Made by a program: the position numbers and the translations under genes. The notes beneath the pieces were generated by a model. The model did no database searches. It was not told the origin of the DNA and saw nothing but the letters and a program-made list of their open reading frames with translations. Shown here in pieces: positions 54,229 to 64,000 of a stretch of 64,000 nt of DNA (the first letter of the stretch is position 1; every line of letters starts with the position of its first letter). The stretch spans positions 62,001 to 126,000 of the forward strand of contig WNYE01000082.1 in NCBI GenBank assembly GCA_021396245.1. Direction: 5' to 3'. This DNA is from Sporothrix humicola (lineage: Eukaryota; Ascomycota; Sordariomycetes; Ophiostomatales; Ophiostomataceae).

Positions 54229-55445
54229 CGAGAAACTGCCAAAAGGGGAAGGCACCCCCCCCCCCCCCCCCCTGCCAGGTCCTTTCCTTCCCTCTCTAAC
54301 CTGCTCTTTCCCTCCAAAGAGCGGCCCAGAGGCAGATCTATTAAGAAGGAAGGCACCACACCGTCGACAATCTATCTCGATCTCTCTTTTTGCCGCTCCT
54401 TCTGTTTGCTATTATTTTGATCTTTTCCTTCTTTCCCTTTTTCTCTTCTTTCCATTTCCCACCTCCCTTCTTTCCATTTCCAACCTCCATTCTTCCTTCC
54501 TTGCGTGTGTTATTGCTTCCACGGAGCCGTACCGTGCTTTCCTTCTCTTTCGCTTCTCCGCCTTCTCTTTTTTTTTTATTCCATTTCATTTGCATCGCCA
54601 TATTTTCTCCTCGCGTTCCCGTTTGCAATTTCTGGGTCATCAACGACAACCAACCACCTCCAAAGCCAATATCGACGCATCACAACGTCAATCTGTCCCA
54701 GACTGCCCAGCGGGCGAGACCTTTCTCTTCATCAACCCTTTTTTTGTGGAAGACCAACGAGCCGGTCCTCAACTCTTCCCGATTTGCTTGATATTTCTTC
54801 ATTTTCCTCTTTTGCTTTCTTTTTCTTTTTCCTTTTTCGATCACTCGCCTTTTCGACATTTCGATCTTTTCGTTCATTTCTTTCACCAGCCCTGCTTTGT
54901 TCAGTTCGCTTTCTTCTGCACAATCGAGTCTATTGTTCACAGAACAAACATCGACAGACGTTCACAACAAAGTCTTTGTCACATTTTGCTCAGCCTTTCG
55001 TCTCCTTCGGATCACGCAAACCGATTGGGGTGAACGAGACCGACAAACACACGAACAGCCTGCATTGACAGCAAGGTAACAGAGCCGCCACAACTGAAGA
55101 GTATAAAACCGTGCCAAGACCTTCTTCGAACCTGTTCAATCGACGCCTCCCGAGCATATATACTCAGTCAACGTTTCACCTGTTCTTTTCTACCACTTCC
55201 CGCTGGTCGATCCGCAAAGCACTCACTTTTCAGCAAGCCAAGACGCAACAACCGAGAACGAACATCGAAAACGAAGATCGAAAAAAGACAAACACCACAC
55301 ATCGTCAACTTCTCTTGTCTTGACTTGGAGAATCGGCTTTCTCCTTGTCGTATTCTCCCTCTTTTCTTTTTCAGCCGGCTGGTTTCCGGCCTTGCACCTT
55401 CTTTTCAGCCTTTGGAATTCCGATATCTACTAGACACAAACGGCC
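54229..55445 (+). promoter_or_regulatory. Long ATG-free leader/promoter of the ferric-reductase-like gene
   Basis: No ATG occurs in the 1217 nt before the start codon; the last one is at 54226. A run of 18 C residues (54255-54272) opens the stretch, and 54280-54900 is strongly pyrimidine-rich. A TATAAAA word at 55102-55108 could be an alternative core promoter, giving a leader of about 300 nt. No clear GATA-type iron-regulator site was found in this interval. Confidence 0.5.
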
Positions 55446-57281
55446 ATGTCTATTCCCAGTCAAAACGCCACGGGCCTCGATGCCATGAACGCCGTGGCCA
55501 ACGGCACCGCTGGTGCCTCGAACACGACCGGAGCCGCTGCAGCCCAGAATGGCACCGCCGCCGCCGCCGCTCCTGCGTTCAACCCGGGCCTGGAGAACAA
55601 GCTGTTGGGCCACTATCTGCTATTGATTGCTGGCTCCGTGGCTGCTGCCATGCTCATTTACCGTGCCGTCTATGCCGGTCTCCGCCATGTCCGTACCGTG
55701 ACATCTCTCCAGAACGAGACGCAGCGCTTCTACGCCCGTGCCGACCCTCAGATGTCGTGGATCAAGCGTAACATCGTCTACGCTCCGATCTTCCACAAGC
55801 GCCACAACCGTGAGATCCAGATGAGCTCGGCCGTCAACATTGGAACCCTGCCCACCCGTCTGCAGCTTGCCTTCCTCACCGCCTACTTCGCCACCAACGT
55901 CGTCTTCTGCCTCATCGATATCCAGCTTCACAGCAACTTCGCTACGGCCGCTGCTCAACTCCGCAACCGCAGTGGTGTCCTGTCCGTCATCAACATGATC
56001 CCGCTGTTCCTCATGGCAGGCCGCAACAACCCGCTGATCACCCTGACGGGTATGTCGTTTGACACGTTCAATCTGCTGCACCGTTGGTTTGGCCGCATTG
56101 CTATTCTCGAAGCCCTGACGCACACGCTTGCTTTCCTGATCCCGAAAGCTGCTGCCAGTGATTGGGGTGCAGCCTTCCATACCACTTTCACTGTCCGGTA
56201 CATGATGTTCGGCTTCGTTGCGACTGTTGCGTTCCTGTTCATCGGTGTCCAGGCCATGAGCCCTCTCCGCCACGCCTTTTACGAGACGTTCAAGATTATC
56301 CACATTCTCGCTGCAGCTGTTGCTGTCATGGGTGTGTGGTACCATCTCAAGCTTAAGGACTTGCCTCAGATCGTCTACCTGTACGGTGTTGTTGCCCTCT
56401 GGGCTTTTGATCGCCTCGCCCGTGTCCTGCGCGTCATGTACCACAATGTCGGCCAGGGCGGCACCAAGACGCTCGTCGAGGCCCTGCCTGGCAACGCCTG
56501 CCGCGTCACTGTGACAATGGCCCGCGCCTGGGACTTCAAGCCTGGCCAGCACGCCTACCTCTACTTCCCGAGCGTTGGCCTGTGGCAGTCGCATCCGTTT
56601 TCCGTCGCCTGGAGCGAGGAGGCCGAGTCACTGGACACGGAGAAGCTGGCCATGAACCGGCAGGACGTCCTTGCTATGCGCAAGACGAGCATGTCGTTCA
56701 TCATTCGCGGCCGCACAGGCATGACGGGCAAGTTGTTCAAGAAGGCCGCCCAGAGCCCCGATGGCCGTTATATCACGAACTGCCTCGTCGAGGGCCCGTA
56801 CGGTGGTCTGCACCAGATGCACTCGTACGGCACAGTTATGCTGTTTGCCGGTGGTGTCGGTGTCACGCAGGCGGTTCCGCATGTGCGCGATCTGGTTGTC
56901 GGCTATGCTAACGGCACGGTCGCCGCCCGCAAGATTGTGCTTGTGTGGATCATCCAGAGCCCCGAGCACCTGGAGTGGATCCGGCCGTGGATGACGGAGA
57001 TTCTGGCCATGGACAAGCGCCGCGACGTGCTGCGCATCATGCTCTTTGTCAGCCGGCCGCGGTCGACCAAGGAGATCCACTCGCCCAGCGCGACGGTGCA
57101 GATGTTCCCGGGCCGCCCTAACATCGACACGTTGCTGGGCATTGAGATGGAGAACCAGGTGGGCACCGTGGGCGTGTCGGTGTGTGGTCCTGGTGCACTG
57201 AGCGACGAGGTTCGCCGCGCAGTCCGCCAGCGGCAGTACCAGGGTGCCATTGAGTTTGTCGAGGAGGCATTCTCGTGGTAA
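55446..57281 (+). CDS. Ferric-reductase-like transmembrane flavocytochrome (FRE/NOX superfamily)
   Basis: Single-exon gene of 611 residues. The N-terminus (1-50) is Ala/Asn/Thr-rich with several NxT glycosylation sequons, consistent with an extracellular end. Hydrophobic helices follow from about 55 to 325. They include the haem-binding pairs of the ferric reductase domain: LHRWFGRIAILEALTHTLAFL and a later helix with HAFYETFKIIHILAA. The FAD-binding domain has SHPFSVAWS (HPFT-type motif, about 380-388). The NAD(P)-binding domain has the glycine motif FAGGVGVTQAVPHV near 470, and the C-terminus carries VCGPGALSDEV and ends with FVEEAFSW. It should pass electrons from cytosolic NADPH through FAD and two haems to an external acceptor, usually ferric or cupric ions. 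The exact acceptor is not deducible. The first ATG after the long leader is used. Confidence 0.92.
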   Translation: MSIPSQNATGLDAMNAVANGTAGASNTTGAAAAQNGTAAAAAPAFNPGLENKLLGHYLLLIAGSVAAAMLIYRAVYAGLRHVRTVTSLQNETQRFYARADPQMSWIKRNIVYAPIFHKRHNREIQMSSAVNIGTLPTRLQLAFLTAYFATNVVFCLIDIQLHSNFATAAAQLRNRSGVLSVINMIPLFLMAGRNNPLITLTGMSFDTFNLLHRWFGRIAILEALTHTLAFLIPKAAASDWGAAFHTTFTVRYMMFGFVATVAFLFIGVQAMSPLRHAFYETFKIIHILAAAVAVMGVWYHLKLKDLPQIVYLYGVVALWAFDRLARVLRVMYHNVGQGGTKTLVEALPGNACRVTVTMARAWDFKPGQHAYLYFPSVGLWQSHPFSVAWSEEAESLDTEKLAMNRQDVLAMRKTSMSFIIRGRTGMTGKLFKKAAQSPDGRYITNCLVEGPYGGLHQMHSYGTVMLFAGGVGVTQAVPHVRDLVVGYANGTVAARKIVLVWIIQSPEHLEWIRPWMTEILAMDKRRDVLRIMLFVSRPRSTKEIHSPSATVQMFPGRPNIDTLLGIEMENQVGTVGVSVCGPGALSDEVRRAVRQRQYQGAIEFVEEAFSW

Positions 57282-58062
57282 GCCTAGCCTGCTTAACAGA
57301 CACACACAACACCGGCAGCCTGGCTGTCGACTCTCTGGTTCTCTTTGTACATATTTGGGTATCGGTTCTGATTTCCTTTTTATCTTTTCCCCGGGCATAG
57401 ATGCGGCGTCCGCGCGCACAGTCGTTACTGCAGAACGAAGATCCTGCGCTTTGCTTTCCATTTGCTTTCCATTTCTTATTTCCATGTCGGCCTGATGTCT
57501 TCTGATGTCTTCTGTGTGCGTCTTTTCATTATTTGTACATTTTTATCCTGTCCTTTTCCTTTCCTCTTTTCTTGAAACTCTTTTCACGCTCTGCAATGGG
57601 CCTCTGAAATCGCTCCGGTTAGAACGGTCACAGTCCAAAATAAATACAGAATCTATGCAATATCTCTCGTTCCTGGTCTCTCTAATCATGCCGTCATTTC
57701 ATGTAAAATGTGCCCTGGCGGCTTCTTCGTAGTTCTCCTAGGTACAGCGCCGGTTGACACTTAACTTTCTGTACCTTCCGAGAGAGATTGTTATTAGTAG
57801 TGTCGTTGCTTCACTGTAAGATGCTGGTGGGATGTTGTTCACCCTTGCCGCCTTACTACTGTGTGTAATCGTGCCCGTCCTGTCCAATGCCCATTGTTGC
57901 ACAACTGCAGCGCCTTCTGCACTATTAGCACCCGATTGGGGAGTTTGGGGCGGTTGGGCAGGTAGCAGCCTCTAACTGGCGGCCTAGGTAGTCTAGCCCA
58001 ACCCCACCAACGACCTCCTGCATCGCTCCTCCCGTGCCGCATTGTGTCGTCACCTGGTCATG
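57282..58062. other. 3' flank of the ferric-reductase-like gene and spacer
   Basis: About 780 bp. T-rich in the first half, with an AATAAA word near 57640. No open frame of interest. It leads into the Yippee promoter. Confidence 0.55.
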
Positions 58063-58737
58063 CGCTGTGGTGCTTCCCCAAAAGGCACAGGGAACGCTCT
58101 TTCCCCGCCCTCATTCACTCCCTTGTGTACGCCATCGCTCCTTCTTCGCTAGCTATCTGGCCCCTCTTGGTGTCCCTTCCTCCTCTTCTTTCTCTTCCTC
58201 TCTTCCTCTCCTTCTCCATCTCTTCTTTCCATCCTTTCTTCTTCCCCAACTTCATCTTTCTATCGCATCATCAACGCCGCATCACATCGCTTCATCTTCT
58301 GCTCTCTCGCAGTCCCGTCTCCCACGCATTCCACCCGCACTTAGCGCTCCCAGCTCCATCTGCAGCCCACTTAGCTTCCCCCCCCCCCCCCCCCCGACAA
58401 TCCCGCCCATCGGCATTAACTTTTCGTCGATTCCACCTTCCCAAGCCTCGTCATTGACGATAGAGATAAAGTGATCCGGAGAGATACGGATAAGCAGCGG
58501 CCGATAAGACATCTCGCCATCGACGAGAACGAACAGACAAACAGTTCACGATAAAAGACCTCCAGAGTTGTTTTCTTAGACCACCCGCTGTTTGTCAGAT
58601 CAAACGAGTCAATCGCCGCTTTTCCTCCTCCAGTCTGATTACTTAACGTCCGACCAGCCCGGTCTCTCAATCACAGTCATACAGACACAACACTCAAGCA
58701 CACGCAAGCATACACCAGCGATCAGCAACCAGCAACC
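58063..58737 (+). promoter_or_regulatory. ATG-free leader/promoter of the Yippee gene, with a GATA cluster and C18 tract
   Basis: 675 nt without an ATG before the start codon. A pyrimidine-rich segment (58190-58330) is followed by 18 consecutive C residues (58378-58395). Six GATA tetramers on the plus strand follow within 95 bp, at 58459, 58465, 58483, 58489, 58503 and 58550. The cluster could be a target for fungal GATA factors if it lies upstream of the transcription start, which is unknown. Confidence 0.4.
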
Positions 58738-59144
58738 ATGGGTCTCACGTATAACACGTACCTTAGTAGCGCACGTATCTACGGCTGCAAGGGCTGCAAA
58801 GCGCATCTCGCCAACCACGACGACATTATTAGCAGAGTGAGGCATCCCTGTGGACCCGTTTGTCGATTTCGATCACCATTTATCGTGTACTGTGTACTGA
58901 CGTGTGACAGAACTTCCGTGGCCAGCATGGCAAGGCGTACCTGTTCAACTCGGTGGTCAATGTCGACGCCGGCGAGGCGGCCGAGCGCAATATGACAACG
59001 GGCCGTCACGTCGTCCGTGACATCAAGTGTCGTGGATGCGGCGAGATTGTCGGCTGGAAGTATGACAAGGCATACGAGAGCTCGGAGAAGTACAAGGAGG
59101 GCAAGTTCATCCTCGAGGCCGAGCTTCTCTGCATGGTGAACTAA
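58738..59144 (+). CDS. moh1: Yippee-family zinc-binding protein (Moh1-like)
   Basis: Two exons, 58738-58836 and 58911-59144, give 110 residues. The 74-nt intron has GTGAGG, an ACTGAC branch and CAG, and joins in phase 0. The two zinc-binding pairs are Cys17-x-x-Cys20 (CKGC) and Cys73-x-x-Cys76 (CRGC), spaced as in Yippee proteins. Between them is the family block NFRGQHGKAYLFNSVVNV, and after them IVGWKYDKAYE and YKEGKFILE. The length is typical of the family. In yeast, Moh1 is linked to survival in stationary phase; animal YPEL proteins associate with the mitotic apparatus and with a CTLH-type ubiquitin ligase. The molecular function here is inferred from family only. The C-terminal LLCMVN is close to other family ends. 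Confidence 0.94.
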
Positions 59145-62100
59145 GCGGAGGGATGGCATAAGAATGGAGAAGAAGAGGAGAGAAGACCGTTTATGGCTGA
59201 GGTCGAGGATAAGAAGGGGGACGAGGCTCCGCATAAGGCCAAGCATCAAGTGACTGCCTGCGCCCACCTTCCTCTTACTCTTCAGACGCCTTTGACTTTC
59301 GCCCCGCCATCTTATTTGTCCATTCTTCTCTTCTCCTCCTCCACCGAACGGTCGCGCGTTTTCTTTTATTCGCTTTCCAGGCATTCAGCACAGGGTGTTA
59401 TTGGCGCTTCTACACATCCCCTCGGTCAACTGGTTTTCATAGGTTATTTTTTGGGTCTTATTTATTCATCTAGGTTATTGGTTTCTCTTGGTCATTGGAT
59501 GGAATATCGCTGTGTGCCACGGCGCTCGACAACGTGATATGCTTCGGCATACGTTCGTAAGGCGTGGCTGTGCTACGTGTCCGACCCTCCTCTCTTACAA
59601 TTGTCTTTTTTTATTTCTCTCTTTTTTAACACCACCGTGCCTTGGTGCCAATCTCTTGACTTTGTCTTGTTTTATATCTTTTGCTGCTCCTCATTGATTG
59701 TTTTATCACAGGTTTCCTCTCACCCAGACGGCGCATCGTCAAACAGCACTTGTGTGCTTTTGAGACGTGATATATGGACGTTCTTGCCGCCTTGTCTCGT
59801 GGTCAGTTTGGGCCTGTCACTCTCTTTTATGTATTGGTCATCTTTCCAGGCCAGCATGGTTCGCCTCATCATATTCCACCCTCTCATGTCAGATGAGTCT
59901 TTATATTTTGCCAATGCGACTTACATCATACTCCGTACTTTTCATATAAGTGCATCTCACAAAACAGGGCTGCCTACCGCTGCGGGCGCCTCTTGTTTCT
60001 GGATGTCATTTTCTCTGCTTAAATACGACCGGCGTGAAACAATCAGAGCGGAGGCTTGGAGTGTGAGGAGAGAGGAGGCAGAGGAGGGCTCGGGCAGCAG
60101 GTTTTTAAAGAGTGTGCAGGCCATTCTTGTAGTTTACGTCGTACTGGGTATTTGTAGTCATGCTTGCAAATCGAAGATAATGAGATCCAGCGGCAAGGAC
60201 CCGAAGTCGTGTGTGAGGCTAGTCTCCATAAAGTTGCTATTAAAAGACTGAATGCTGGTAAAAAGAGGTAAAGAAAGGCTCCAACGGCACCATCGTGAAT
60301 CGATCGTGGGAGTTTGGTGGTTTTTTAATATTAAAGGAGGCCGACATGCCGTTACAGGAATGCCATCACGTCCCCCTTTTATCGGTACTGAGTAGCATCG
60401 GGGGGTTTTGGGGGCACGGGGCACGTTGCATTTTGGTGTGCTTTGGGACGTGCCGTTGCCCAGGCCGTTGCCCAGACTGTAGCCATTCTCAGGTTTTCAT
60501 CGTGAGCCTTGTCCCCTTTCCCTCTCTTTTCAAGATTCTGAGACAAGTCCCGCCCACGGCCCAGGACGGTGGGTTTTGCATGTATTTTGCCCTTTTGCTA
60601 TTGCCTTTTCGATCCTCTCGTTCTATTTACTGATTTTCGTGGGAGCCGTGGGAGGTGATTCCTTGGCCGTATTTTTTGGGTTGTCCTCGACTATCCGTTT
60701 TGGTGATCCTGAAACAACCTTAAAGTCTATATTTGGGAACAAATGGTCGAAGCTCGTCACACTTTCAGCCTTTCTTTTCATCAAGTGTAGTTTCAGACGA
60801 CGTGCAAAGAAAACTGGAAAATAAAACAAACCATATGGACAGTGACTTCGGAGGAACTCCTACGAGACTTTGTCAAACAGCCACGGCGAGAATACGAGGA
60901 ACTCCAAACAGGAAGTCGAGACAACAACACAAACTGTCCATGAAAGCCAAACACAGTTCCTTCAGTCGCTCAGCTCATCACTGGCCATTCAGCTCGCCGA
61001 GATGGACTGGATGGCGTGACAATTCTGAGGACGGGGCAGACAGGTCGCACATCATTGCCGTATTGTTGTTACCTTTTTGAGATTTTGCCGTCTCATCAAA
61101 GTATCTTCTTTTACCTGATATTATGAAGTTGCGAAATTGCTTGATTGTGCTTCACTCTTGCCCTGTTCGGCGCACTGCTTTGGTGCGTTTCAGTGTTGAT
61201 TTCTTCGGGTGCTCGCATCTCAAATCTATGCTTCGGCTCCGATATGTCGACTTTGGCAGTGTTGCACCAGACATGTGCTTTGGGAGGGTGCCTCAGCAAA
61301 CGGCACTCTCCGTAGGTTATCGCCTCCTGCTGTCCTTTCCGTAATCTCTGTCGGTTTGTCGCCTCCTTGTGCCCTGACTACGGCCCACGTGCGAGTGTAG
61401 CTTACAGAATACCAGCGTTCTGGAGAGCACGTGGGCCCTGGCGGCTCTGTCAGGACATAATTTAAGACAAAATCCCAGGAATCTCCTTTGGTTCCGGGCG
61501 CTCTCATCTGTCGTGCCTATCCATGGAACTTCTAGACAGCTTTTTGGCATGTCTGGTCATTGATGTGGCGGTTTGTCTGCCAAAGTGTCTATCAGTCGGC
61601 CTGTCCCGAATCTTGCACCTCCGGAGAGTCAACAGAGTTCCGGATCGAGAAAAGTCGGAATCAAAGTTAGAGGAGACAAACACAGAATAGAGACACAGAA
61701 TATCTTGTGACAGATTTCAAGACTAAAAGATATCGGCGGACGACCAGAAGCACGCCAGAAGGACAAGCGCCGCGGCTGATAACGAGACCCATATCTTGTC
61801 TTGTTTGTGATGATGCCAGGCGGCTCTCTATTTCCATATTCCCTTTCCTCTCTGTCCGTCTCTTCCCTCAAGGTTTTGAGCAGATATCATGGACAGTTGA
61901 CGGAAGAGGGTTAAAAGCAGGAAAAGGAAGACAAGCCGACAGAAAAAAGGGTCCGGGACGTGTTAGTCCTGGGTCGGTTCCCCGTAGTCTGGTTTGCTAG
62001 TGCCGGCTTTTGGGTGTTTTGTGTATTTTGTGGTGTTTTGGGCTCTCTGGTGGGTTATGCGGTGGGCTGCATAATGTGCTCTGGTCGAGATCGCGCAACT

Positions 62101-64000
62101 GATCTAGAAACTTAGGGCGCCTCGATTGAGGCCCCGCACTTGTCTAGTCGTCTTTCCCCCTCGTGCTCGTTGTCGAAGTGGCTGATATGTCTGTGATGGT
62201 CGAGATATCAAGTGATATCAAGTCGGCGGACAGTCGACGGAATCCCCGGCAGGTGCACCCAAGTACTCGTAAAGTCCATGTCTCCACAGCCCGTTGAAGA
62301 TGGAAAGAAGGTGAAAGGTATCTTACAACACAACGAGGAAAGGGAGACCCACACGGGCAACACAATAGTCAACCTGGAACACAAGCGTGGAAGCTTGTCT
62401 GTTGGGCTGGTTCGACAGGCATCGAGGAAGGAGGGAGATACGGAGGAGAGCAGAGAGGGAGGAAAGAGCGAAGATAGCCAGACGAGTACGAACAGGAACG
62501 AAAGAGGAAAGTACAGGCAAGAGACGTGAACCGGCCGCAAAAAGAAAGAACGAGCCCGGGTCTGTTTCGGGTGGACCGTCCTGGCCTAGTTTAGAAAGTG
62601 TGGTTCTGTTGGCACTTGCCTTGGATTTTGTTCCTTCCCTTTCCTCAAGTTTATGAGCTCTTTCTATTTTTTACGTTGTGGCCGTGTCCTGGATGGCTCC
62701 TTCCCTTGGTGGTGGAGTAGATGCTACTCTGGGCGGTCGTCGCCAGCGCCATCGTAACAGGAAGTCGCATTTTTGTGTAAAATATTCCATATTCAGGACA
62801 GAGGACAATAGCAGACTGTATTAATGGTGGAATCTTTGTAATGAACTGCCTGCAACCATGAGATACACAGTAATTACCGCGACGACCAAAGAGCCTATCC
62901 GCAAGAAAGGCGACACTGTCTATATTGCATTTTATTTCCCCTTTTCGGCTGTGGCCTGTGAATGGATGCTGCACGTTGGCTCCTTCCTCGACAATATGTC
63001 GAGAATGGCCAATGACTGGCCGAGCTAGTCTGGACTCAAAAGTGCTCCAAGTGCTCCTTCCCTGTCGTCCTTCAGCCTCACAGAACCTGCGTACGGGATG
63101 CAGGGGAAGGAGTGAGGGAGTCAAACTCTATTCAGGCCAGTCTCCAGACCTGCCTGGCCTGCCTTCGAGGTCTCGCCCCTCACCCCCTGTTCCTGCCCCT
63201 GGCGTGTTAGAGAATTTGGGTTGCACGTTTTGGGGGACGGTCTTTGTGTACCTGGAGTCCCCACCCGAATGCGACGCTGTCATTGGCCAGAGCGTGGATG
63301 TAAGTGAAGACGACTAGACGGAAGAGAGAAAATGAACGACGAGTTGTCAACTCGGGCGAAGTCTTTCAACCCATCAACTCGTCTCGTCTCAGTCGGTTCG
63401 TCTTTTCGTGACTTTTTTTTTGGCCAGACACAGCACTTTCCACCTTTGCGGTTCCTGTATTTGCCCCTGGCCGGACACTGCTTGCGGGAATACTTTTCTT
63501 TTGATCTGCTATTTTTCTGTCTTAATATTTTAGTTCTCAGTCTGTTGCTTGTTAGCCCGCTTACTTGGAGTGGTCTGTGGCGGACAGGCCTCGGTTTTTT
63601 TTGCTCGACTCGACGGCCGACTTCTTTCGGGCGAGTGAAGGGTGTTCGGCGTCTTCGTTGGTCTTTTTTGGCGTGGTTCGGGATACATGGGTGCTCTGTT
63701 ATTTACCGTCTGTGTCGATGTACTCATTTATGTTCCTGCGTTAGACTCGTCCAGTCCGGCGGTCATACGAGGTAGTCGAAAACGGAACATGTGGCATAGC
63801 AACTCCCCATTCGTCTGTTCTGATAAGTCTACTAGCTTTAGGCATTTTAGCATATTGCGTCGTTTAGTGTTTTCTGTCGAAAAGGACGAATGGTTGTTGA
63901 TTGTGGCCATTGTGGTTTGATTTCTCATTGATTCTTCGTCGACTTTCCGCCCATTTGCCTGGCTGCCCCTGAGATGAGCCTCACAGCAAAATGCACAGAC
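59145..64000. other. 4.9-kb region without a recognisable gene, to the window edge
   Basis: Starts with the Yippee 3' flank, T-rich to about 59.8 kb. One exact TACTCCGTAC copy lies at 59929-59938. Open frames are below 225 codons and have no recognisable domain or splice pattern. The last kilobase is T-rich on the plus strand (63.4-63.7 kb), which might be the pyrimidine-rich leader of a gene beyond the window; this is only a guess. Confidence 0.5.

Noticed and set aside
59577..60251. 224-codon plus-strand frame after the Yippee gene
   Set aside because: Hydrophobic, T-driven composition in the Yippee 3' flank, with no recognisable domain or promoter support.

Overview
The window is nuclear DNA of a filamentous ascomycete. 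Evidence: short introns (57-100 nt) with GTATGT/GTAAGT-type donors, CTAAC-like branch sites and CAG/TAG acceptors; long intergenic spaces; pyrimidine-rich 5' leaders; and housekeeping proteins of Pezizomycotina type. A Sordariomycete is likely and Ophiostomatales (Sporothrix/Ophiostoma-like) is possible, but that placement is an impression, not a computed result. I find no rRNA, tRNA, CRISPR array, virus or transposon coding sequence.

Layout. 1-2.4 kb: no gene. 2.4-6.2 kb: four-RRM RNA-binding protein (S. pombe Nrd1/Msa2 type, +) behind a 1.2-kb leader with no ATG. 6.9-9.4 kb: neurochondrin-family protein (-), divergent from a ClC transporter (9.9-12.9 kb, +). 13.2-16.0 kb: DNA ligase I (-). 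17.2-18.5 kb: pyruvate dehydrogenase E1 alpha (-). 20.3-22.5 kb: Cdc4-like F-box/WD40 protein (-). 22.5-27.1 kb: no gene seen. 27.1-28.9 kb: ZIP9-like zinc transporter (-), divergent from HAT1 (29.7-31.4 kb, +). 31.7-32.9 kb: pyrroline-5-carboxylate reductase (-), divergent from a J-domain protein (34.7-35.6 kb, +). 35.8-37.1 kb: IBA57/CAF17 (-). 38.4-42.5 kb: CLU1/TIF31 (-), divergent from an unrecognised 1037-residue protein (44.2-47.3 kb, +). 47.3-54.2 kb: no gene seen. 54.2-57.3 kb: ferric-reductase-like flavocytochrome (+) with a 1.2-kb ATG-free leader. 58.7-59.1 kb: Yippee/Moh1 protein (+). 59.1-64 kb: no gene seen.

The genes are independent eukaryotic transcription units and not a cluster. 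Loose themes are mitochondria (PDA1, IBA57, CLU1, perhaps a mitochondrial ligase form) and metal or ion transport (ZIP9, ferric reductase, ClC).

The most unusual feature is in the ZIP9-like transporter. Its predicted lumenal TM2-TM3 loop carries six repeats of about 25 residues, each ending in Leu-Phe-Arg-Arg. That is the layout of Kex2-processed repeat precursors, here built into a multipass transporter of a family that in yeast and animals sits in the Golgi. Other items of note: an ATG-less, presequence-like extension in front of DNA ligase I; Thr at the 'proton glutamate' of the ClC protein; several long ATG-free leaders; and a 10-mer (TACGGAGTAC) present four times, only between genes.
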